NCBI GenBank assembly: GCA_018883245.1
Contig: VEQL01000007.1
Coordinates: forward strand, 1 to 64,000
Origin: Chthoniobacterales bacterium
GTDB taxonomy: Bacteria > Verrucomicrobiota > Verrucomicrobiia > Chthoniobacterales > JACTMZ01
Reading direction: 5' to 3'
DNA length: 64,000 nt
The translations under genes were made by a program, and so were the position numbers. Every line of letters starts with the position of its first letter. The stretch's first letter is position 1. The notes under the pieces were generated by a model. It was given only the letters and a program-made list of their open reading frames with translations. It searched no databases and had not been told where the DNA came from. This document shows positions 33,821 to 42,713 of the stretch, one piece after another.

Positions 33821-34830
33821 AAGCATTTCCAGTTTTGGCGTTGCTGTTGGTCGCTGCCACCGGCCGCGCGGCGGACGTTTATGTCGCGCGCAGCGCGGCC
33901 GTTATCGAAAGCGGAAAGGTGCGGTCGGGTGCGGTGGCGCGGATGGTCGACAGCGCGGTGATGGCCGCCACGGGGAAACAGGACATCTCCTCCGCGTGGC
34001 GCTCGCTCGTGCGCCCGACCGATCGTGTCGGCATAAAAATCTCGGCCTCCGGTGCGCCGGTGTCCTCCACGCACGCTGCCGTGGTGTCGGCGGTGGCCGA
34101 GGGTCTGGTGTCCGCGGGCGTGGCGCCGCAACGTATCGTCATTTGGGACCGCAAATGGAGCGACATGAGCCGCACCGGTTACGGTGCGTTATCCCGTCGT
34201 TTTCTCGTCACCTCGACCGATCGCGCCGGCGGCTATTCGGATGACGACGTGGTCACCGCCGCGGTGATGGGACGTCTTATCGACGGTGATCGGGACTTCA
34301 GTCCGGCCCAAGCCGCCGAGGAGCAGACGTCCGGCAAGAGCCACCTTTCGGTCGTCCTGACGCGCGGGGTGGACAAAGTGGTGCATGTTCCCGCGCTGAC
34401 CGACCATCTTTCCTCCGGTCTCAACGGCGCTTTTTCCGGCATGGTGCTCGACAACCTCGACAATTGGCGGCGCTTGGCGCGTCCTCCGCACTACGGCGAT
34501 CCTTATCTTGCCGAGCTTTATTCCGACCCGCGCATCGGCGGCAAAGTTGTGCTCACCATCCTCGACGCTTTGCGTCCGCAATATGCGGGCGGTCCTTTCC
34601 CCGAACCGCAATACGTCGAAAACTACGGCGCGATTTATGTGTCGCGCGACCCCGTGGCCCTGGACACGGTCGCGCTCGATCTGATCGACGGATTCCGCAA
34701 AGGCGCGGGCTTGCCCCTCCTGGCACCGAAGCTGACGTGGCTCGAGTCGGCCGCCACCATCGGTCTCGGCGTGACCGACCGCGCGCGCATCCGCGTGGTG
34801 CCGGTGCAGGGTCCGCCGCCGCAGCCATGA
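33814..34830 (+). CDS. DUF362 family protein with signal peptide
   Basis: 338 residues with a signal peptide (1-~20, cleaved near GRAADV). The body matches DUF362: the DRVGIKIS strand, STHAAVVSAVAEGLVSAGV helix and IVIWDR strand near residues 65-115, and a later GAIYVSRDPVALDTVALDLID segment. DUF362 proteins often occur with iron-sulfur or redox genes, but their function is not established. No cysteine cluster is present here. The ATG at 33814 overlaps the previous stop; GTG 33817 is also possible. The stop overlaps the next start (ATGA at 34827). Confidence 0.82.
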   Translation: MVKAFPVLALLLVAATGRAADVYVARSAAVIESGKVRSGAVARMVDSAVMAATGKQDISSAWRSLVRPTDRVGIKISASGAPVSSTHAAVVSAVAEGLVSAGVAPQRIVIWDRKWSDMSRTGYGALSRRFLVTSTDRAGGYSDDDVVTAAVMGRLIDGDRDFSPAQAAEEQTSGKSHLSVVLTRGVDKVVHVPALTDHLSSGLNGAFSGMVLDNLDNWRRLARPPHYGDPYLAELYSDPRIGGKVVLTILDALRPQYAGGPFPEPQYVENYGAIYVSRDPVALDTVALDLIDGFRKGAGLPLLAPKLTWLESAATIGLGVTDRARIRVVPVQGPPPQP

Positions 34831-35750
34831 ACGAGAAAGAACTCCTCCGCCGCACCGCCCGTTCGTTCGCGCTGACCCTCGGTCTGCTGCCGCAGAGCGC
34901 GCGATCGGAGGCCTCGCTCGCTTATTTGCTGGCGCGAGGAACCGACACCATCGCCGATCAGGCGGATGCGGACTCGGCACAGCGCGCCGGTGCACTGAGG
35001 TCGTTCCTTGCTTCGCTTGGTAGGACTGGGATCGAGGGCTACGACGCAGAGGAGTGGTCCCGTTCCGTTCGTGACGATGCGGCAAGCCGCCTGCTCGCGC
35101 GTATGCCGGAGCTTTGGCGACGCATGCAATCGCTGGAGAATGGCGCGCTTCACCGCGTTCGGACGGTGATCGGCTGCATCCTCGAAGGCCAGATTTTCGA
35201 TGTCGAACGTTTCTTCCCGGATTCACCGCCCCTCGCCGGCGAAGAATTGTCGCGCTACACCTACCTGGTGGCGGGTAGCGCCGGCGAATTCCTCACTGAT
35301 CTCTGCGCGGCGCACCAGCGCGATTTTTCCGCCGATCCGCTCCCTTCGATGCGTGATCGCGCGCGGTCCTACGGCGAGGCGCTGCAACTGGTCAATATCT
35401 TGCGCGACCGTCGCATGGATGCCGCCCTCGGCCGTGTTTATTTGGAAAACCGTGATGTGCCGCGTGCGATGGAGACAGCGCGCACCGGATTGGCGGCGGG
35501 GGGTGACTACTGCGCTGCCCTGCGTTCCGGCCGTTTGCGCTACGCTCTCTTGTTGCCTGCCTTGCTGGGGCTCCGGACGCTTGCCTTGCTGGGGGACCGC
35601 GGCGATGACACGCTGGCGCCGCGCAAAGTTCCGCGCCGCGAAGTGAGGCAATGGCTCTTGCGCGCTTTGCCCGTGTGGTTTTCCCCGGGACGGGTGCGCG
35701 GTCTGGTTGCGCGTGCGGCCGGCGCGGATGTCACAGCACAACAAGAATGA
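34827..35750 (+). CDS. Squalene/phytoene synthase-like prenyltransferase
   Basis: 307 residues of the squalene/phytoene synthase fold. The first Asp motif is DTIAD (Asp40 and Asp44) and the second is in QLVNILRDRRMDA (Asp194 and Asp198), so metal-binding acids are present at both sites although the second motif departs from the usual DxxED. It could join two prenyl diphosphates head-to-head. No desaturase or hopene cyclase gene lies nearby, so the product cannot be predicted. It is the last of four overlapping genes, and its 3' end overlaps the convergent transporter gene by 20 bases. Confidence 0.82.
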   Translation: MNEKELLRRTARSFALTLGLLPQSARSEASLAYLLARGTDTIADQADADSAQRAGALRSFLASLGRTGIEGYDAEEWSRSVRDDAASRLLARMPELWRRMQSLENGALHRVRTVIGCILEGQIFDVERFFPDSPPLAGEELSRYTYLVAGSAGEFLTDLCAAHQRDFSADPLPSMRDRARSYGEALQLVNILRDRRMDAALGRVYLENRDVPRAMETARTGLAAGGDYCAALRSGRLRYALLLPALLGLRTLALLGDRGDDTLAPRKVPRREVRQWLLRALPVWFSPGRVRGLVARAAGADVTAQQE

Positions 35751-36636
35751 CCGCGGCAAGAATGAGCACGCTTCCCGCCACGCGCGAGCAAAGCGTCATT
35801 TTGTCGAGAGCGCTTTCTGTCACACCCAGTCTGCGCGCAAGCAAGGCGACAAGGATCAGGCTCCACAGTCCGCGGGAGCTGTAAACCACGTTCACTCCCG
35901 TGGCATTGCCGAAGATGCCGATAGTCAGCGCGACACCCGCAAGTTGCACGGCCAGAAGAACGATACCCGCTGTTCCCCAAAACCAAGCGTTTTTGCCCGC
36001 CTGCGCTCCGCCGCGGGACACATGGGGCAAAAGCAAAGGAAACGAAAGTGCGGCCACCGTGCCGAACATCACGGGCATGAAAAGCGTGAAACCGGTCCGC
36101 GGTGCGGCGACTTGGATAATCACGTCCGTTGCCGCAAAGCAAAACGCGGCCAGCAGCGCCCAGGCGAGGGTCGCCAGCGGATGCGAGCGGGTGTGCCGCG
36201 GTCCGCGGTGCAGAAGGATGACGCCGCCCATGGTCAGGACGACTGCCAGCCAGAGATCCGGATCGGGCCTGTTTTCCGGCACTGCGAGTAAGATGAGGGC
36301 CACGAAAACGACTTTGCTGGCCAGAGCCGGCGTGGCGATGGACACGTCACCCGCCGCAAGCGAGCGGAAAGTGGCGATCTGGCCCGTGAAGAATAAGACA
36401 CTCGCGGCCAAGGCCCATGCTACCGGGGCAAAGTTCCAGCTCTCCCTTCCGAAAAATACGAGCGGCAGAAAGAGCAGGCCCATCGACAAATTGCTGAAAA
36501 ATGTGACGGCCCAAGCGTTGGCACCTCGAGAAATGCCGAGTTTGATCAGGATAGCCCCCGCCGCGTAAAGCACGGCACTGGCCAAAGGCAGAAGAAGCGG
36601 AAGATTGATGCTCAACGACTTCCGCGATCGTAGCAT
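35731..36636 (-). CDS. EamA/DMT-superfamily transporter
   Basis: 301 residues with about ten transmembrane helices arranged as two five-helix repeats, as in EamA (drug/metabolite) transporters. Helix-rich segments start with LPLLLPLASAVLYAAGAI and a second repeat begins near residue 160 with ATLAWALLAAFCFAATDV. The substrate is unknown. The ATG at 36636 gives the natural short basic N-terminus; the frame runs on to 36840 without a sensible start. It is divergent from pstS, and a Pho-box-like palindrome lies in the shared upstream region. Confidence 0.85.
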   Translation of the reverse strand: MLRSRKSLSINLPLLLPLASAVLYAAGAILIKLGISRGANAWAVTFFSNLSMGLLFLPLVFFGRESWNFAPVAWALAASVLFFTGQIATFRSLAAGDVSIATPALASKVVFVALILLAVPENRPDPDLWLAVVLTMGGVILLHRGPRHTRSHPLATLAWALLAAFCFAATDVIIQVAAPRTGFTLFMPVMFGTVAALSFPLLLPHVSRGGAQAGKNAWFWGTAGIVLLAVQLAGVALTIGIFGNATGVNVVYSSRGLWSLILVALLARRLGVTESALDKMTLCSRVAGSVLILAAVILVVL

Positions 36637-36666
36637 CTCCGCGCCGCCCCGCCAGTCCGCAGCCCG

Positions 36667-36684
36667 TGTGACATTTTTGTCACA
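36667..36684 (+). promoter_or_regulatory. Pho-box-like element before pstS1
   Basis: TGTGACA (36667-36673), TTTT, TGTCACA (36678-36684): 7-4-7 bases, so the half-sites recur with an 11-base period as in the E. coli PhoB box, and here they also form a perfect inverted repeat. It lies 70 bases before the pstS ATG. An almost identical arrangement precedes the second pstS. Confidence 0.6.
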
Positions 36685-36754
36685 ATCGCCCTCGTGTCGG
36701 GGCTTTCCCTGGGCAGGCTGTCCGGACAAAATCCTACTCTTGCTCCACGCCCTT

Positions 36755-37753
36755 ATGAAAAAACTTATCCTCCCCGCTGTGGTCTTCGCTGTCGGCGTCT
36801 CCATGGTCAACGGCCAGCAACTCTCCGGTGCCGGAGCCACCTTCCCCGCGCCCCTCTACCAGCGCTGGGCCGTCGAATACAACAAACAGGTCCCGTCCAT
36901 CCAAGTGAACTACCAGTCCGTCGGCAGCGGCGCGGGCGTGAAAAATTTCCTCCAGGGTGTTGTGGATTTCGGAGCCAGCGATGCGGCCATGACCGACGAG
37001 GAAATCGCCGATGCGCCCCGTGGTGCCGTGCTTGTGCCCGCGACGGCAGGCAGCATCGTCCTGGCTTACAATTTGCCCGGCATTACGAATCTCAAGCTCA
37101 GCCGTGCGGCGCTGGCCGGCATTTTCCTCGGCAAGATCACGAAATGGAATGATCCCGCCATCGTCGGCGCAAACCCCGGGATGGCGCTGCCCGACAGGCC
37201 TGTGAATGTGGCCTACCGCTCGGACGGCAGCGGGACCACATATGTTTTCACCCAGCACCTGTCGGCCATCAGCCCCGAGTTCGACGAGCAGATCGGATTC
37301 GACAAATCCGTGGCCTTTCCCGCGGGCATCGGCGGCAAGGGCAACGAAGGTGTCACCGCGCTGGTCAAACAGGCGCCGGGAACGATCGGCTACGTCGAAT
37401 ACGGCTACGCGGAGCAGAACGGATTGACGGTCGCCTCGATCGAAAACAAAGCGGGCAATTTCATCGTTCCCACGCCGGAGAGCGGGGCTGCCGCCCTCGC
37501 GTCGGTCGAACTGCCCGAGAATCTCCGCATCTGGCCGGTCGATCCCACCACGCCCGACGCCTACCCGATCACCACATTCACCTGGATCCTGCTGGCGAAA
37601 AAATACGATGACCCTGCCAAGGCCAAGGCTTTGAAAGATTTCGTCAGCTACGGTCTCACCGAGGGCCAATCGCTTTCCGTGCAACTCGGCTACATCCCGT
37701 TGCCCGAGGCCGTGGTGTCGCGCGCCAACAAGGCTCTTTCCTCGGTCGAGTAG
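36755..37753 (+). CDS. pstS: Phosphate ABC transporter substrate-binding protein PstS (copy 1)
   Basis: 332 residues with a signal peptide (1-~20) and a periplasmic binding domain. Phosphate-site segments are visible: GAGATFPAPLYQRW, SVGSGAGVKNF, DFGASDAAM and RSDGSGTTYVF. It binds phosphate and delivers it to the PstCA channel encoded directly downstream, with only a 16-base gap to pstC. A second, closely similar copy lies at 50735. A Pho-box-like element lies upstream. Confidence 0.95.
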   Translation: MKKLILPAVVFAVGVSMVNGQQLSGAGATFPAPLYQRWAVEYNKQVPSIQVNYQSVGSGAGVKNFLQGVVDFGASDAAMTDEEIADAPRGAVLVPATAGSIVLAYNLPGITNLKLSRAALAGIFLGKITKWNDPAIVGANPGMALPDRPVNVAYRSDGSGTTYVFTQHLSAISPEFDEQIGFDKSVAFPAGIGGKGNEGVTALVKQAPGTIGYVEYGYAEQNGLTVASIENKAGNFIVPTPESGAAALASVELPENLRIWPVDPTTPDAYPITTFTWILLAKKYDDPAKAKALKDFVSYGLTEGQSLSVQLGYIPLPEAVVSRANKALSSVE

Positions 37754-37769
37754 TGAGGCCGTATCCAGC

Positions 37770-38720
37770 ATGAGCATGGCGGGCATCGAGGGAATGCACG
37801 ACGCGGTGGCGCGCCGCTGGCCGGATTTTTTCCAATGGCTCTGCCGCGCTGCGTCGCTCGCGGTTGTCGGCGTGCTTTTGTGGATTTTCTGGGAAATTTT
37901 CCAGCAGGCCGCGCCGGCGTTGGACAAACTCGGTCTCGGTTTCCTTTCCGGCGCGAGTTGGCAGCCCAACCGCGACCGCTACGGCGTCCTGCCGTTCCTT
38001 GTCGGCACCGGGGCGACCGCGCTCATCGCGCTGCTGCTGGCTTTCCCGCCGGGTCTGGCCATCGCGATTTTCCTGAGCGAGGACTTTCTCCCGCGCCCCG
38101 TGCGGCAGTGCATCCGCTTTGTCGTCGAACTTCTCGCGGCGATCCCGAGCGTCGTTTACGGCCTCTGGGGAATTTTTGTCGTCATTCCCATCGTGCAAAG
38201 CCTCGGCACATGGGTGTCGGAGCGATCCGGCGGATTCCCGCTTTTTGCCGGCCCCGCCTACGGCAATTCCCTGCTGACGGCCGGCATCGTCCTTGCGCTC
38301 ATGGTGCTGCCTACCATCACCGCCATCTCCCGCGCGGCGCTCGTCGCCGTTCCGCGCGTCCTGCGCGAGGGAGCCTATGCCCTCGGAGCGACGCGTTGGG
38401 AAACCATCCTCGGTGTCATACTCCCGACCGCCGCACCCGGCGTGGTGGCGGCGACGATTCTCGCGCTCGGGCGCGCGATGGGCGAGACCATGGCCGTCGC
38501 CATGCTGATCGGCAACAGTCCGCGGCTTTCGGCTTCGCTCTTCGCGCCTTCCGGAACATTGGCCAGCCTTCTGGCCAACCAATTCGGCGAGGCCGAGGGT
38601 ATGCAGGTGTCCGCGCTCATGTATGCCGCGCTCCTGCTCGTCGCGCTCACTTTGCTGGTCAACTTCGGCGGCGAGCTCGTGCTGCGTTACACGGAAAGGA
38701 GAACGGCGGGAATCCGCTGA
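37770..38720 (+). CDS. pstC: Phosphate ABC transporter permease PstC
   Basis: 316 residues with six main helices. The permease contact loop EGAYALGATRWETILGVILP (about residues 202-221) couples it to PstB, and IPSVVYGLWGI is typical of PstC. It forms the membrane channel with PstA, and lies 6 bases before pstA. Confidence 0.93.
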   Translation: MSMAGIEGMHDAVARRWPDFFQWLCRAASLAVVGVLLWIFWEIFQQAAPALDKLGLGFLSGASWQPNRDRYGVLPFLVGTGATALIALLLAFPPGLAIAIFLSEDFLPRPVRQCIRFVVELLAAIPSVVYGLWGIFVVIPIVQSLGTWVSERSGGFPLFAGPAYGNSLLTAGIVLALMVLPTITAISRAALVAVPRVLREGAYALGATRWETILGVILPTAAPGVVAATILALGRAMGETMAVAMLIGNSPRLSASLFAPSGTLASLLANQFGEAEGMQVSALMYAALLLVALTLLVNFGGELVLRYTERRTAGIR

Positions 38721-38726
38721 GGACGC

Positions 38727-39617
38727 ATGGATAAGCCGCTGACGCACACCACGGACTTCTTCGAGGACGGTTCGCTCGAGTCTGGTAAGATGATGGGCCG
38801 TTCGCTCGTCAACCGGCTGCTCACCGCCCTCTGCATCGTCTTGTCTTTCGCCGCGATGATCCCGCTGGGTTCCATCCTCTATCTGGTCGTCAAAAACGGT
38901 CTGCCGCTTCTCTCGCCTTCGGTCTTCACGTCGCTGCCTCCGGCGGCCGGAATGACGGGCGGCGGCTTCGGCAACGCCGTGGTCGGCACCTGCATCATGG
39001 TAGGCCTCGGACTCGCAATGTCCGTCCTGCCCGCGGTCCTCGCGGCCATTTTCATTTGCGAATACAGCCCGAACGGGCGGTTGGCCGGAGCGGTGCGTTT
39101 CGTGGCGAAGTTGCTCACCGGAATTCCCTCGATCATTTGCGGCGTCTTCGCTTTCGCGGCCGTGGTCACGGTCACCGGGGAATTCTCCGCCCTCGCCGGA
39201 GGCGTGGCCTTGGCCGTGCTCATGTTGCCGACGATTCTGCTCACATCGGAGCAGGCGTTGCTCGGCGTGCAGAAAGCCTACCGCGAGGCCTCCTACGGCC
39301 TCGGCGCGACGCGCTTCCAGACCATCTTCCGCGTTGTCCTGCCCGACGCGCTGCCGGCCATCCTCACCGGCGTCATGCTTGCCGTGGCGCGCGCTGCGGG
39401 CGAGACAGCCCCGCTCATTTTCACCGCGCTCTTCAGCCAATTTTGGATGTCCTCGCTCATGGAACCCACGGCATCCTTGTCGGTGCTTATTTACAATTTT
39501 TCCACCATGCCTTTCGAATATCAGGTGAAAATGGCTTGGACTGCCTCGCTCGTGCTGGTTTGTCTTGTCACCGCGGTCAACGTCACCGCCCAGCTCGTCT
39601 TTGCCAAAAAGCACTGA
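38727..39617 (+). CDS. pstA: Phosphate ABC transporter permease PstA
   Basis: 296 residues with six helices after a polar N-terminal extension. PstA features are [13 protein letters not shown] and the cytoplasmic coupling loop [20 protein letters not shown]. It lies between pstC and pstB, in the order usual for pst operons. The start ATG at 38727 is the only reasonable one. Confidence 0.93.
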   Translation: MDKPLTHTTDFFEDGSLESGKMMGRSLVNRLLTALCIVLSFAAMIPLGSILYLVVKNGLPLLSPSVFTSLPPAAGMTGGGFGNAVVGTCIMVGLGLAMSVLPAVLAAIFICEYSPNGRLAGAVRFVAKLLTGIPSIICGVFAFAAVVTVTGEFSALAGGVALAVLMLPTILLTSEQALLGVQKAYREASYGLGATRFQTIFRVVLPDALPAILTGVMLAVARAAGETAPLIFTALFSQFWMSSLMEPTASLSVLIYNFSTMPFEYQVKMAWTASLVLVCLVTAVNVTAQLVFAKKH

Positions 39618-39637
39618 GGACCCGTGCCCCGCCGATC

Positions 39638-40429
39638 ATGAATTCCGAAGTCCGATCCGATCACGCCAACGCGCCGCGCACTGTCATCTCCGTGCGGGAC
39701 TTCAACTTCTACTACGGCCGTAAGCAGGCTCTGGAGAACGTCAACATCGATATTCCCGAGCGCCAGGTGACCGCCTTTATCGGGCCGTCCGGATGCGGCA
39801 AGACCACGCTGCTGCGCAACTTCAACCGGATGAACGAGCTGATCGACGGCGTGCGTCACGAGGGTGATATCACGCTTGCCGGCCGCAGCATCTTCGACCC
39901 GTCCGTCGAAGTGATCGCGCTCCGCCGCCTTGTCGGCATGGTTTTCCAGAAATCCAATCCCTTTGCCAAGTCCATCTACGAGAACATCGTCTACGGTCTG
40001 CGCATCGCCGGGGTGCGCCGGCGGCAGGATTTGGACGAGGCGGTCGAGCGCAGCCTTCGCGGTGCGGCGCTTTGGGACGAGGTCAAAGACCGCCTGCATG
40101 AAAGCGCGCTCGGTTTGTCCGGAGGCCAGATGCAGCGGCTTTGTATCGCGCGCGCCATCGCCAACCGCCCGAAAGTGCTCCTCATGGACGAGCCGTGCTC
40201 GGCCCTGGACCCCATCGCCACTTCGCGCATCGAAGAGCTGATCAACGAGTTGAAATCCGAATACACCATCGTGATCGTGACCCACAATATGCAGCAGGCC
40301 ACGCGATGCTCGGACTACACCGCGTTTTTCTACCTCGGCAAGCTGATCGAGTTCGACGCCACTTCGAAAATTTTCACCAATCCGCGGGAAAAGCGGACGG
40401 AAGACTACATCACCGGCCGGTTCGGCTGA
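39638..40429 (+). CDS. pstB: Phosphate ABC transporter ATPase PstB
   Basis: 263 residues. Walker A is GPSGCGKTT (about residues 49-57), the PstB-specific FQKSNPF Q-loop is present, the signature is [10 protein letters not shown], and Walker B is [13 protein letters not shown]. It powers phosphate import. The in-frame ATG at 39056 lies inside pstA and was rejected. Many pst operons end with phoU; none follows here, and the next gene is convergent 16 bases on. Confidence 0.96.
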   Translation: MNSEVRSDHANAPRTVISVRDFNFYYGRKQALENVNIDIPERQVTAFIGPSGCGKTTLLRNFNRMNELIDGVRHEGDITLAGRSIFDPSVEVIALRRLVGMVFQKSNPFAKSIYENIVYGLRIAGVRRRQDLDEAVERSLRGAALWDEVKDRLHESALGLSGGQMQRLCIARAIANRPKVLLMDEPCSALDPIATSRIEELINELKSEYTIVIVTHNMQQATRCSDYTAFFYLGKLIEFDATSKIFTNPREKRTEDYITGRFG

Positions 40430-40444
40430 CGGGCGGGACAGCCG
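40423..40444. terminator. Short stem-loop between convergent pstB and purD-purM ends
   Basis: CGGCTG (40423-40428) and CAGCCG (40439-40444) form a 6-base stem around a 10-base loop spanning the 16-base gap between two converging operons. There is no T-run, so it could only be a weak or bidirectional terminator. Confidence 0.3.
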
Positions 40445-40445
40445 C

Positions 40446-42713
40446 TCAAATCAATCTCACGCCGCCGTTCCCCGCGGTCACGCGTCCGATGGCGAACACG
40501 GGTTCCCCGATGGCCGCGCGCACGGCTGATTCGTCGGCCGGGTCGCAAACCATGACCATGCCGATGCCCATGTTGAACGTGCGGAAAAGTTCCGTGTCGG
40601 ACAAGCCGCTCGCCTCGCGGATGAGGGCGAAGAGCGGCGGAACCGGCCAACTTTTGCTTTCGATGTCGGCGCCGGTTCCTTTGGGGAGGACGCGGGGAAG
40701 ATTGTCGAAGATGCCTCCGCCCGTGATATGCGCGAGTCCCTTGATCAGCTTTTTGTCCAGTGCCGCGCGCAGCACGTTGAGATACGAGCGGTGAGGGGCG
40801 AGCAGCGCCTCGCCGATGGTCCTTTCCAATCCCGCCGGCGTGGCGTCAAGGGGAAGGCCGCGGAAGATTTTCCGCGCGAGCGAATATCCGTTGGTGTGCG
40901 GACCCGAGGAGGCCAGCCCGAGCAGGACGTCTCCGGGCGCGATGCCGGGACGGGGAAGAAGATCGGATTTCTCGACCGCCCCCACCATGGTTCCGGCCAC
41001 GTCGAATTCGCCCAGGCAATAAACCCCGGGCATCTCGGCCGTTTCTCCCCCGAGCAAAATGCACCCCGATGCGGCACAGGCATCGGCCATGCCGCCGACG
41101 ATCTCCGCAATGCGCGGCGCGGAAATGGCGGACGACGCGATGTAATCGAGGAAGAACAACGGTCTCGCACCCTGCACGAGGAGATCGTTGATGCAGTGGT
41201 TGACGATGTCGTGCCCGATCGAATCGTAGCGTCCGGCGGCCGACGCGAGCATCACCTTGGTCCCCACTCCGTCGGTCGTGGCGACCAGAACGGGATGATC
41301 GAATTTTTTCAACGCCGATGCATCGAGGGCCCCGCCGAAAGAACCGATGCCGCCGAGGACTCCGGACGAATGCGTGGCCTCCACCTTTTTCTTGAGCAGT
41401 TCCACCGCGCGGTTGCCTTCGTCGATATCGACCCCGCTGGCCGCGTAGCCGCCGGTCGCCCGGGCCAATTCGCGCCATCCGATATCGCGGCGCATTTGGC
41501 GTCCCTCGAATTCTATCATCCGCGCTGCCCGGTAAGACCGCTCCCTCGCTTCCTCGAGATTTTTTCCGGTCGCCGTGACGTTGAGCACGCGTCCACCCGA
41601 GGTGACGATGGCGCCGTTTTTGTCGGCAGTCCCGGCGTGGAAAATCCGCACGTCCCCGACCTCTGCGGCACGGTCGAGTCCGGCAATCGTGTCACCGACG
41701 ACCGGTTTTTCCGGATAGCCCCGCGCAGCCAGCACCACGGTGCACGCGGTCTGGTCTCGCCAACGGACCGGGGTCTCGGCCAGTTTGCCCCCGACGCATG
41801 CCAGCGCGATTTCGCGCAGGTCGGTATCCAGCAAAGACAAAAGAGTCTGCGCCTCGGGGTCGCCGAACCGGCAGTTGTATTCCAGAAGTTTCGGGCCGTC
41901 TTTCGTCATCATCAGACCGGCATAGAGAACGCCGACATACGGCGTGCCTTCGCGGGCCAGGCCGTCGATTGTCGGACGGACAATCGTCTCGAGGATTTGC
42001 TTCACCATCGCGGGCGGGCAGATCCTCGTCGGTGCATACACTCCCATGCCTCCGGTATTGGGACCGCTGTCTCCCTCCCCGATGCGTTTGTGATCCTGCG
42101 CCGGAGGCATCGCCACTACCGAGCGCCCGTCGGTGAAAACGAGGAGCGAAACCTCGGGGCCGGAAAGCTTTTCTTCCAGCACGATTGGCCCGGATTTGGC
42201 CAGCCGCTCGATGGCACTGTCGCGCTCGGCGGCATTTTCCGGGACGACCACGCCTTTGCCCGAGGCCAGACCGTCGGCTTTCACCACAACCTCGAAGTCC
42301 TGCGCGGCCGCCCATGTTTTTGCTTCCTCTGCCGCACCGGGGCCGGAAAAATTCGCGCTGCGCGGCGAGGGGAGTCCGAGCTTTTTGGCGAACTCGCGGC
42401 AAAAACCTTTGCTTGTCTCGAGGCGTGCTGCGGCGCGCGAAGGCCCGAAAACTTTCAGTCCGGCACCGCGCAGCGCGTCGGAGACACCCGCTTCCAGCGC
42501 GCTTTCGGGTCCGACGAGGACGAGGTCGATTTTCTCGGCGGCGCACAAAGCCGTCACTTGTGCCGGGTCGCAGACATCGACTTGGCGGCGTGCGCGTGTT
42601 CCGCCGTTGCCGGGCGCAACGAGCACGGTGTCGCCGTAACGGGCGGCGCTTTGTTCCAGCGCCCAGGCCATCGCGTGTTCCCTTCCGCCGGAACCGAGGA
42701 CCAGGATCTTCAC
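40446..42713 (-). CDS. purDM: PurD-PurM fusion: GAR synthetase/AIR synthetase
   Basis: 755 residues. Residues 1-~415 are a complete PurD (GSGGREHAMAWAL, ATP-grasp segments VVVKADGLASGKGVV and EYNCRFGDPEAQ). Residues ~420-755 are a complete PurM (YAASGVDIDEGN, TTDGVGTKVML, GGETAEMPGVY, HITGGGIFDNLPR). The frame is continuous, with no stop between the domains. The fused enzyme would carry out the second and fifth steps of purine synthesis. The same PurD-PurM order occurs in yeast ADE5,7 and animal GART. The GTG start at 42713 forms a GTGA overlap with purF. Confidence 0.95.
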   Translation of the reverse strand: MKILVLGSGGREHAMAWALEQSAARYGDTVLVAPGNGGTRARRQVDVCDPAQVTALCAAEKIDLVLVGPESALEAGVSDALRGAGLKVFGPSRAAARLETSKGFCREFAKKLGLPSPRSANFSGPGAAEEAKTWAAAQDFEVVVKADGLASGKGVVVPENAAERDSAIERLAKSGPIVLEEKLSGPEVSLLVFTDGRSVVAMPPAQDHKRIGEGDSGPNTGGMGVYAPTRICPPAMVKQILETIVRPTIDGLAREGTPYVGVLYAGLMMTKDGPKLLEYNCRFGDPEAQTLLSLLDTDLREIALACVGGKLAETPVRWRDQTACTVVLAARGYPEKPVVGDTIAGLDRAAEVGDVRIFHAGTADKNGAIVTSGGRVLNVTATGKNLEEARERSYRAARMIEFEGRQMRRDIGWRELARATGGYAASGVDIDEGNRAVELLKKKVEATHSSGVLGGIGSFGGALDASALKKFDHPVLVATTDGVGTKVMLASAAGRYDSIGHDIVNHCINDLLVQGARPLFFLDYIASSAISAPRIAEIVGGMADACAASGCILLGGETAEMPGVYCLGEFDVAGTMVGAVEKSDLLPRPGIAPGDVLLGLASSGPHTNGYSLARKIFRGLPLDATPAGLERTIGEALLAPHRSYLNVLRAALDKKLIKGLAHITGGGIFDNLPRVLPKGTGADIESKSWPVPPLFALIREASGLSDTELFRTFNMGIGMVMVCDPADESAVRAAIGEPVFAIGRVTAGNGGVRLI

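Noticed and set aside
37656-39614. 652-residue minus-strand open frame antisense to pstC and pstA
   Set aside because: Low-complexity charged sequence opposite clear permease genes.
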